Shown here: positions 44,244 through 51,041 of the stretch, one piece after another
Layout of the letters: every line of letters begins with the position of its first letter
How positions within the stretch are numbered: the stretch's first letter is position 1
Assembly: GCA_020633465.1 (NCBI GenBank)
Contig: JACKDN010000003.1
Span: 372,001 to 436,000 of the forward strand
Origin: Myxococcales bacterium
GTDB taxonomy: Bacteria; Myxococcota_A; Bradymonadia; UBA7976; UBA1532
Length of the DNA: 64,000 nucleotides
Reading direction: 5' to 3'
Position numbers and translations under genes: made by a program
Notes under the pieces: model-generated
Seen by the model: the letters and a program-made list of their open reading frames with translations, nothing else
Database searches by the model: none
What the model was told of the DNA's origin: nothing

Positions 44244-46403
44244 TCAGGTGAAGCCGAGCAGGCGCCCGCCCTGGTAGACCACCAGCGCGCACACCCAGGC
44301 CAACGTCGTCATGTAGACGAACATGAACGCCGGCCACCGGTAGCTGCGCGTCTCGCGCTTCACCGCGGCCAGCGTGCTCATGCACTGGCAGGCCAGCGCG
44401 AAGAACACCAGCAGCGACAACGCCATCAGCGGCGTGTAGGCGCGCATGCCGTCCTCGGTGCGGGCCTCGCGCAGGTGCTCGCGCAGGGGCGTCGACTCCT
44501 CGTCGACGTCGGCGCCGAGGCTGAAGACGACGCCCATCGTCGAGACGAACACCTCGCGCGCGGCGAACGCGCCGATGAGGCCGACGCCGACCTTCCAGTC
44601 GAAGCCCAGGGGCTCGATGATCGGCTCGATCGCGTGGCCGAGGCGGCCGGCGTAGCTGTTGCGCAGGCGGGCGCCGGCGATCTCGGTCTCGAGGGTCGCC
44701 TGCGCCTCGGCGGTGGCGACGGCGGCGCGGGCCTCGAGCGCCTCGACCTCGGGCGAGCTGCGCGGGAAGTACAGCAGGCCCCACAGGATGATCGTGCACA
44801 CGAGGATGACCGTGCCGGCCTCGCGCAGGAACACCTTGCCGCGCGAGAACACGAGGCGCCCGACGCTGCGCGGATCCGGGCGGCGGTAGGCGGGCAGCTC
44901 GAGCAGCAGCGGCACGCGCTCGCCCTTCAACACCGTGCGGCCCAGCACCGCCGCCGCGGTCAGCGCCATGCCGATGCCGAAGAGGTACATGATCACCATC
45001 ACGACGCTCTGCGTCCGCACGACGCCCAACACCAGCGTCGGCGGGATGAGCGCGCCGATCAGCAGCGTGTAGACGGGCAGGCGCGCCGAGCAGGTCGTCA
45101 GCGGCAGCACCATCATCGTCAGGAAGCGGTCGCGTCGGCGCTCCATCGTCCGCGTCGCCATGATGGCGGGCACGGCGCAGGCGTAGGCCGACAGCATGGG
45201 CACGAAGGCGCGGCCGTGCAGGCCGATGCGGTTCATCACGCGGTCCATCAGGAAGGCCGCGCGCGCCAGATAGCCGGAGTCTTCGAGCACGCCGATGAAG
45301 ATGAACAGCAGGAGGATCTGCGGCAGGAACACCAGCACGTTGCCGACGCCGGCGATGAGGCCGTCGGCCACGAAGTCGGCGGCGATGCCGGGGGCGAGGG
45401 CGCCGCGCACGGCGTCGGCGGTGAGGGTGACGCCGTCCTCGATGAGGCCGATGAAGGGATCCGACCAGGCGAAGAGGGCCTGGAACAGCGCGGCCATGAT
45501 CAGGAGGAAGATGGCGAAGCCGGCCACCGGGTGCAGCAGCACGCTGTCGACCCGATCGGAGAAGCCACGGGTGGTGGAGGGGCGCTCGATGAAGCCCTCG
45601 GCGTGGGCGTCGATCCAGGCGTAGCGCGCGGCGGCCACCTCGCCGTCGGGATCGCGGCCCTCGGCGCGGGCGGCCTTCAGGCGGGCCAGCACGCGGGTGC
45701 GCAGCTCGGCCGGCACGTCGTCGAGATCGTCGCTCTCGTCGATGCTCATCAGCGCCCAGAGGGCGACGGCGCGCGCCTCGTCGGGCGTGGCGTTGGCCGG
45801 CACGGCGTCGCCGAGCACGGGCGCGAGGGCGTCGAGATCGGCGGCCAGGTCGGCGTCGGGCTGCCACAGCCAGCCGCGCGGACGCGGGGGATCCTTCAGC
45901 GCGCCGCCCAGCGCCTCGCGCAGGCTGTCGAGCCCGTGGGTGCGCGTCGCGACGGTGGGCACCACCGGCACGCCGAGCGCCTCGGACAGCGCCTCGGCGT
46001 TCAGCCGGCCGCCCGCGCCCTCGACCGCGTCGGTCATGTTCAGCGCCACGACCAGCGGCAGCCCGAGCTCGGACAGCTGCATCGCCAGGTACAGGTTGCG
46101 CTCGAGGCTGGCGGCGTCGAGCACCAGCAGCACCAGGTCGGGCGCCGGGTTGCCGCGGCGGCCGAGCAGCGCGTCGATGGCGATGCGCTCGTCGGGCGAG
46201 CTGGCGGTCAGGCTGTAGCAGCCCGGCACGTCGAGCACCTGCACCAGATCGCCCTGGGGCGTGGTCAGGCGGCCGACGGTGCGCTCGACGGTCACGCCGG
46301 GGTAGTTGCCCACCTTCGCGCGCGCCCCCGTGAGGTGATTGAAGAGCGTCGTCTTGCCCGTGTTGGGGTTGCCGACGATGGCGACCAGGGGCGCGCGGCT
46401 CAT
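44244..46403 (-). CDS. feoB: Ferrous iron transporter FeoB
   Basis: A 719-residue inner-membrane Fe(II) transporter. The N-terminal G domain has G1 GNPNTGKTT (10-18), a GNYPGVTVERTVG switch, G3 DVPG and G4 NMTD. A helical insertion leads to the membrane part with two gate motifs, for example ACAVPAIMATRT and the C-terminal FFALACQCMSTLAAVKRET. Length is typical. The start overlaps the feoA stop by 4 bp (ATGA), so the two are translationally coupled. Regulation by Fur is suggested by the palindrome just before feoA. Confidence 0.97.
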   Translation of the reverse strand: MSRAPLVAIVGNPNTGKTTLFNHLTGARAKVGNYPGVTVERTVGRLTTPQGDLVQVLDVPGCYSLTASSPDERIAIDALLGRRGNPAPDLVLLVLDAASLERNLYLAMQLSELGLPLVVALNMTDAVEGAGGRLNAEALSEALGVPVVPTVATRTHGLDSLREALGGALKDPPRPRGWLWQPDADLAADLDALAPVLGDAVPANATPDEARAVALWALMSIDESDDLDDVPAELRTRVLARLKAARAEGRDPDGEVAAARYAWIDAHAEGFIERPSTTRGFSDRVDSVLLHPVAGFAIFLLIMAALFQALFAWSDPFIGLIEDGVTLTADAVRGALAPGIAADFVADGLIAGVGNVLVFLPQILLLFIFIGVLEDSGYLARAAFLMDRVMNRIGLHGRAFVPMLSAYACAVPAIMATRTMERRRDRFLTMMVLPLTTCSARLPVYTLLIGALIPPTLVLGVVRTQSVVMVIMYLFGIGMALTAAAVLGRTVLKGERVPLLLELPAYRRPDPRSVGRLVFSRGKVFLREAGTVILVCTIILWGLLYFPRSSPEVEALEARAAVATAEAQATLETEIAGARLRNSYAGRLGHAIEPIIEPLGFDWKVGVGLIGAFAAREVFVSTMGVVFSLGADVDEESTPLREHLREARTEDGMRAYTPLMALSLLVFFALACQCMSTLAAVKRETRSYRWPAFMFVYMTTLAWVCALVVYQGGRLLGFT

Positions 46404-46621
46404 GGCTCGACCACGATGGCGGCGGCCTCGCGGCGGCGGATCGAGACGTGGCTGTGGCGCACCTCGAAGCGGAGGGGATCGCCCAGCGGCGCCACCGCGA
46501 TGAGGCGCACGTGGGTGCGCGGCACGAAGCCCAGCTCCATCAGCCGCCGCCGGAAGGCGCGGTCGCCGCCGACCTCGGTGAGGGTGGCGTGCTGACCGGG
46601 GCGGAGGTCGGCGAGGGTCAT
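46400..46621 (-). CDS. feoA: Ferrous iron transport accessory protein FeoA
   Basis: A 73-residue SH3-like protein needed for FeoB function. Its fold is clear from TLADLRPGQHATLTEVGGDR, RRLMELGFVPRTHVRLIAVA and GDPLRFEVRHSHVSIRRREA. It is co-translated with feoB through the ATGA overlap. The ATG at 46621 lies about 10 bp from the proposed Fur site, which would therefore block transcription or initiation of the whole operon under iron sufficiency. Confidence 0.95.
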   Translation of the reverse strand: MTLADLRPGQHATLTEVGGDRAFRRRLMELGFVPRTHVRLIAVAPLGDPLRFEVRHSHVSIRRREAAAIVVEP

Positions 46622-46631
46622 GGCGTCCCGT

Positions 46632-46646
46632 TGATAGTCAATTTCA
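46632..46646 (-). promoter_or_regulatory. Candidate Fur box upstream of feoAB
   Basis: TGATAGTCAATTTCA matches the 7-1-7 Fur pattern (TGATAAT-N-ATTATCA) at 11 of 14 symmetric positions. It stands out as AT-rich in a GC-rich setting. It lies 10 bp upstream of feoA. Confidence 0.5.
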
Positions 46647-46747
46647 AAACGCGGCCGACAGCTTGCCGCCGCGCGCGCGGGAAGTCAACGCCGGGCGGCC
46701 GCGCGCGCGGGCTTGACCCGGGCCCGGCCGCGGTCGACCCTGCAGCG

Positions 46748-48688
46748 GTGGAGACCCTCGGCCCCTACCGTCTGGTGCGTACCATTGGCGTGGGCGGGAT
46801 GGGCGAGGTGTTCCTCGCGACGCTCGAGCGCGCGGCCGGGTTCGAGAAGCAGGTCGCGCTCAAGTGCGTGCTGCCCGGCCGGATGGCCGATCCCGCCTTC
46901 GTCGAGATGTTCGAGCGCGAGGCGCGGCACGCCGCGGCGCTGACCCACCGCCACATCGTGCAGATCTTCGACTTCGGCCGCGACGGCGGGCGGGCCTGGC
47001 TGGCGATGGAGTACGTGCACGGGGTCGACCTGCGCGCGGTGCTCGATCGGGTGGGCGGGCCGCTGCCGCCGGGCATCGCCGTCGAGGTGGCCGAGGCCTG
47101 CGCGCGCGCCCTCGATTACGCGCACCGGGCGCGCGACGCGGCGGGGCGCCCCCTACGGCTGGTGCACCGCGACGTGTCGCCCCAGAACGTGCTGCTGTCC
47201 TTCGAAGGGGACGTGAAGCTGGCGGACTTCGGGCTGGCGGACACGGCGGCCGCGGCCGCCGACGAGGGCACGCTGCGCGGCAAGTTCGGCTACATGGCCC
47301 CCGAGCAGGCGCGCGGGCGCGCGGTCGACGCGCGCACGGATCAGTTCGCGCTGGGCGTCGTGCTGTACGAGATGCTGGGCGGGGCGCGCGCGTTCGGCCC
47401 GGCGGGCGCGCCGGCGGACGAGGTGCTGGCGCGGGCGACCGAGGGGGCGCCGCTCGAGCCGCTCGAGGCGCGCGTGCCCGAGGCGTTGGCGTCCCTGGTG
47501 CGGGTGGTCGACCGCGCGATGGCGCCGGCCGCGGCCGCGCGCTACGCCGACACGGGCGCCTTCGCCGACGCGCTGCGGGCCGCCGCCGACGCGTGCGGCG
47601 TGCGGCCGGGCGAGCTGGCCCTGGGCCCATGGCTGGCGACGCGCTTCCCGACGCGCGCGGCGGCGGCGCTGGTGACCGCGCCGCCGGCGAGCGGGCTGGA
47701 CGTGACCGCGACGGCGGGCGCGCTGGCGCGCGAGGCGACGGCGACGGCCGCGGCGCCGGTGCGCCGGGCCGCGGCGGGCGGATCGCTGGCCGCCGGCGAT
47801 CCTTCGCCCGCGCGCCGCCCGGGGGCGGCGGCGACGCGGCGGCTCGATCGCAGGCCGCCTCGGGCGGTGCCCTCGGTCCCCGTCGCCCGGCGACGCCGCC
47901 GGGCGGTCCTCGCGAGCGACGCCGGATCGTCGGCGAGCGCCGGGGCGCCTGAGCTCTCGGCGGTGAGCGCCCCTGCCGAGGTCGCGCGGCGCCGCGCGGG
48001 TGTGCCCGTGGCGTTGCTGGCGCTGGGCCTGGCCGTGGTCGGCGCGCTGTGGGCGCTGTCGCCGAGCGTCGCGCCGTGGGGGCGGCGGGACGCCGGGCCG
48101 GCGGACGCGGGCGCCCGGGCGCGCGTGGACGCGCACCCGCCGACGCGGCCTCGGCGGACGCGCGGACGCCCGACGTCGGCTCGCTGGACGCGGGGCGCGA
48201 GACGCGGCCACGCCGGACGCCACGCCCGCGACGCGGCGCCCCGCGACGCCGAGCGTCCGCCGGATCGCGGGCGGCCGGTCCGACCACCCGCACGGGTGGT
48301 CACGCCGCGGCCCCGGCCCGACGCGGCGCCCTGGCGCCTGGTCGCGGCCCGGCGCCCGGACGCCGCGCCCGCGCCGCACCTGGTCGCGGCCTGGCGCCCG
48401 GACGCCGCGCCGGCGCTTCGCTCGGTGGACGCGGGGCGCCTGCCGAGGTCCGCTCGCCCGCGGTGGACGCGGGGCCCGCGCTGCCCGACCGGCCGCGGCT
48501 GCGCCTCCGCGCGGGCCCGGCGAACGTGCGGGGGCCCAGCCCAGCCGTGCGCGGCTGGTGGGCGGTGCCCGGGGACGGCCTCTTGCTGCGCATTCAGGGC
48601 GGCGAGGGCCCGCCGACGCGGCTGCGCGTGCGGGCGCGGGCGACCCACCTCGAGGCCGCGGTGGACGCGCGGCCCTGGGCGCAGGTGA
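46748..48688 (+). CDS. Ser/Thr protein kinase with transmembrane helix (linker frame-disrupted)
   Basis: The kinase domain (about 1-270) is complete: YRLVRTIGVGGMGEVFLATL, catalytic ALKCVL lysine, HRDVSPQN, DFGLAD and GYMAPEQ. A Thr/Ala-rich region and one transmembrane helix (PVALLALGLAVVGALWALSP, about 419-438) follow. Beyond about 48110 the natural reading hops through all three frames: Asp-Ala linkers in two others, then a 14-residue repeat LVAAxRPDAAPAxx back in this frame. It leaves for good near 48440. The expected PEGA-type C-terminus is in another frame (see next entry). The GTG at 46748 opens directly on the kinase. Substrates unknown. Confidence 0.85.
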   Translation: METLGPYRLVRTIGVGGMGEVFLATLERAAGFEKQVALKCVLPGRMADPAFVEMFEREARHAAALTHRHIVQIFDFGRDGGRAWLAMEYVHGVDLRAVLDRVGGPLPPGIAVEVAEACARALDYAHRARDAAGRPLRLVHRDVSPQNVLLSFEGDVKLADFGLADTAAAAADEGTLRGKFGYMAPEQARGRAVDARTDQFALGVVLYEMLGGARAFGPAGAPADEVLARATEGAPLEPLEARVPEALASLVRVVDRAMAPAAAARYADTGAFADALRAAADACGVRPGELALGPWLATRFPTRAAAALVTAPPASGLDVTATAGALAREATATAAAPVRRAAAGGSLAAGDPSPARRPGAAATRRLDRRPPRAVPSVPVARRRRRAVLASDAGSSASAGAPELSAVSAPAEVARRRAGVPVALLALGLAVVGALWALSPSVAPWGRRDAGPADAGARARVDAHPPTRPRRTRGRPTSARWTRGARRGHAGRHARDAAPRDAERPPDRGRPVRPPARVVTPRPRPDAAPWRLVAARRPDAAPAPHLVAAWRPDAAPALRSVDAGRLPRSARPRWTRGPRCPTGRGCASARARRTCGGPAQPCAAGGRCPGTASCCAFRAARARRRGCACGRGRPTSRPRWTRGPGRR

Positions 48689-48816
48689 TCCTCGACGGCC
48701 ACGATCTGGGCCAGACCCCGGCGGCGACGGTGCCCCTGCGCGCCGGGCGCCGGGTGCTCGAGCTGCGCGGCCCCGACGGCGGCGTCACCCGCGTCGAGCT
48801 GGAGATCGCCCCATGA
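48049..48816 (+). CDS. Out-of-frame C-terminus of the Ser/Thr kinase (PEGA-like domain)
   Basis: Only the last part of this frame, from about 48440, reads as protein: AEVRSPAVDAGPALPDRPRL, WWAVPGDGLLLRIQGGEGPP and a PEGA-like end WAQVILDGHDLGQTPAATVP then LRAGRRVLELRGPDG. PEGA modules commonly form the extracytoplasmic end of myxobacterial kinases. The first 390 bases of this frame are Arg/Gly-rich and probably not translated. It is best read as the true 3' end of the upstream kinase gene, displaced by indels in a GC-rich linker, not a separate gene. Confidence 0.55.
   Translation: MGAVAERRAVGAAGRRAGGRGRPGARGRAPADAASADARTPDVGSLDAGRETRPRRTPRPRRGAPRRRASAGSRAAGPTTRTGGHAAAPARRGALAPGRGPAPGRRARAAPGRGLAPGRRAGASLGGRGAPAEVRSPAVDAGPALPDRPRLRLRAGPANVRGPSPAVRGWWAVPGDGLLLRIQGGEGPPTRLRVRARATHLEAAVDARPWAQVILDGHDLGQTPAATVPLRAGRRVLELRGPDGGVTRVELEIAP
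48338..48411 (+). repeat. 42-bp direct repeat in the kinase linker
   Basis: Two nearly identical copies (starting 48338 and 48380) encode LVAARRPDAAPAPH and LVAAWRPDAAPALR in the kinase frame. A third, partial copy precedes them. The in-frame repeat shows that the kinase frame is genuinely translated here. Confidence 0.7.
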
Positions 48817-48968
48817 CGTCGTCGTTCGACGCGCGACCCTCGGGCCGCCTGCGGGGTCGTCGCCGGCGCGCGGTGACGCCGCTGTCCCCGGTGTCAAGCG
48901 GCCTTGGCGGCCCCGCGACGGGGCGACGGGGGGCAGCGCCCGGCGTGCATCTTGCCTATCATCGGCCC

Positions 48969-50768
48969 GTGCGCTGCGTACTGCCCCTGCTGCTGGTGTT
49001 GACGGCCGCCGCCTGCGATCGCGGCGGCGGCCCCCCGCCGCCCCCGCCGCCCGAGGCGCCGCCCAGCGGCGGGGGGCGCTACACCGACGGCGAGGGCGTG
49101 GCGCGCACGCTGTTCCGGCCCCTGGGTGTCCTGACCTACGGCAGCACCGAGACGACGCCCCTGCCCGAGGGCGACGCGCTGGTGGGCTACGAGTTCGCGG
49201 CGGCGCCCGCGGCGACGGCGGTGCTGACCGTCACCTGGAGCGGCGACGCGCCGGTCAGCGTGTCGGTGCACGGGCCGCGCGACGCGGTGGGGCTGTGGGG
49301 CGAGGCGCTGGCGGCCGACGACGGCCGGGGTGAGGTCGTCGTCCGGCACGCGGTGGCGACCGAGGGCATGTACTTCGTGCTGCTGCGCGGGTTGGGGCGC
49401 GGGCGACCGGTCGTGACGGTGGCGCTGACCTGCGAGGGCGACTGCCCGGCGCCGGCCTGCGCCGAGGTGGCCGCCTGCGACCGGGTGTGCCCCGGGGGCT
49501 TCGAGCGCGACGCCGACGACTGTCGCGTGTGCGCCTGCGTGGACGCGGGCTGCGGCGAGGGCGGCTGCCCGGCCGGTCAGGTGTGCGAGGCCGGGGCGTG
49601 CGTCGATCCCTGCGCCGGCTGCCCGGGGATGCTCGATCCCGTCTGCGGCGCCGACGGGCGCACGTATCCCAACGCCTGCGTCGCGGCCTGCCGGGAGGTC
49701 GAGACCGTCGCGCGCGGGCCCTGCGCCGGCCCGCCGCCCTGCGATGGCGACCATCCCTGCCCCGACGGCCTGGCCTGCGTCGGCGGCCAGTGCCAGCCGC
49801 CGGCCTGCGAGTGCGCGCCCGAGCGGGCGCCCGTGTGCAGCGTCGACGGGCGCACCTTCGCCAACGCGTGCGTGGCCGACTGCCTCGACGCCGACGTCGA
49901 TCACCGCGGGGGGTGCCTGCCCGATCGGTGCGAGCGCGACGCCGAGTGCCGCGAGGGGACGCGCTGCGTGCCCGCGCCCGACGCGCTGGTGCCCGAGAAC
50001 GGTCGCCACTGCGGGCGGGTCGACGACGACGACTGCGTGAAGCACTGCGCGCCCGCGCCGGACAGCTGCGGGGCCGACGCCCCCTGCGCCGACGGGCGCG
50101 TGTGCGTCGGGGCCGAGGGTGATCGCCCGGGCTTCTGCGCCGCGGCCTGCGACGAGGCGCCGGACGCCTGCGGGCCCGGGATGCAGTGCGCGGCGATCGG
50201 TGAGGGCCCGGCGACGTGCCTGCCGCTGTGCATGCGCGACGGGCGCTGCCCGCGCGGCACCGCGTGCACCGAAGCGGGCGGCGAGCGGGGCGTCTGCGCG
50301 CCGTGCGCGTGCGGCGAGGACCCCGACGCGCCGGTCTGCGCGGACGGGCGCACGTACCCCAACGCCTGCGCGGCGCGCTGCGACGGGCGCCCGCGGTTCG
50401 ACGAGGGCGCCTGCTCCGACGATCCGGCGGACTGCGCCGACTGCCCGCTGTCCCCTCGGCTGTTCTGCGGCGTCGACGGCACGCTGTACGCCAGCGGCTG
50501 CGAGGCGCGCTGCGCTCAGGTCGCGCCGGCGCCGCCCGAGGTGTGCTTCGAGGGGCCGGTGCGGCTCGGCTGCCGCCAGGACGCGGACTGCGTGCGCACC
50601 GGGTGCGACGGCCGCGTGTGCGCGGCGGGGCCGGCCGACGTGTGCCCGGATCTGTCGGACGAGGCGCGGTGCCAGGCCACCGAGGGCGCCTGCGGCTGCG
50701 TCGAGGGCGTCTGCGGGTTCCGCACGACGCCCGAGAGCGCGGCCTGCGTCGAGGACCGGCGCCGCTGA
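48969..50768 (+). CDS. Lipoprotein with four Kazal-type modules
   Basis: A 599-residue lipoprotein (RCVLPLLLVLTAAAC, lipobox AAAC). After a Pro-rich spacer and a beta-rich N-terminal domain (about 40-160), the rest is Cys-rich. Four Kazal-like modules are visible: DPVCGADGRTYPNACVAAC, APVCSVDGRTFANACVADC, APVCADGRTYPNACAARC, and a divergent LFCGVDGTLYASGCEARC. Kazal domains usually inhibit serine proteases in eukaryotes; bacterial examples are rarer and their targets mostly unknown. The GTG at 48969 was chosen to give a standard signal peptide. The gene lies 152 bp after the kinase and before an inverted-repeat region. Confidence 0.87.
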   Translation: MRCVLPLLLVLTAAACDRGGGPPPPPPPEAPPSGGGRYTDGEGVARTLFRPLGVLTYGSTETTPLPEGDALVGYEFAAAPAATAVLTVTWSGDAPVSVSVHGPRDAVGLWGEALAADDGRGEVVVRHAVATEGMYFVLLRGLGRGRPVVTVALTCEGDCPAPACAEVAACDRVCPGGFERDADDCRVCACVDAGCGEGGCPAGQVCEAGACVDPCAGCPGMLDPVCGADGRTYPNACVAACREVETVARGPCAGPPPCDGDHPCPDGLACVGGQCQPPACECAPERAPVCSVDGRTFANACVADCLDADVDHRGGCLPDRCERDAECREGTRCVPAPDALVPENGRHCGRVDDDDCVKHCAPAPDSCGADAPCADGRVCVGAEGDRPGFCAAACDEAPDACGPGMQCAAIGEGPATCLPLCMRDGRCPRGTACTEAGGERGVCAPCACGEDPDAPVCADGRTYPNACAARCDGRPRFDEGACSDDPADCADCPLSPRLFCGVDGTLYASGCEARCAQVAPAPPEVCFEGPVRLGCRQDADCVRTGCDGRVCAAGPADVCPDLSDEARCQATEGACGCVEGVCGFRTTPESAACVEDRRR

Positions 50769-50821
50769 CGCGGAGGCCCGGGCGGTCGGGCGGCGTTTCG
50801 GGACGCCGCGGCGGCTGCAAA

Positions 50822-50969
50822 GGGCTGTCAGCTTTCAGCTTTCAGCTTGCTCGCTTCGCTCGCGGGGGAGCGGCGCGAACCCCTCGCCCAAGCCACGACG
50901 GCGGCCTCGAAGTCCGAAAGCTGAAAGCTCGGCGAAGCCGGCGAGCTGACCGCGGACCGCTGACAGCCC
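50822..50969. repeat. Large imperfect inverted repeat between the Kazal lipoprotein and polA
   Basis: Outer arms GGGCTGTCAGC (50822-50832) and GCTGACAGCCC (50959-50969) are perfect complements. Inner arms AGCTTTCAGCTTTC (50830-50843) and GAAAGCTGAAAGCT (50916-50929) are too. The structure lies between two convergent genes (stops at 50768 and 51042). A related word, GTCAGCTTTCAGC, also occurs at 37102-37114. It may be a REP/BIME-like element or a bidirectional terminator. No gene lies in 50769-51041. Confidence 0.75.
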
Positions 50970-51041
50970 GGTCGATCGTCGCGGGGCTCGGAGCGACGCT
51001 CGGTCGACTGCCGCGTCGTTCGAGACGCCACAGCGGCCGGG

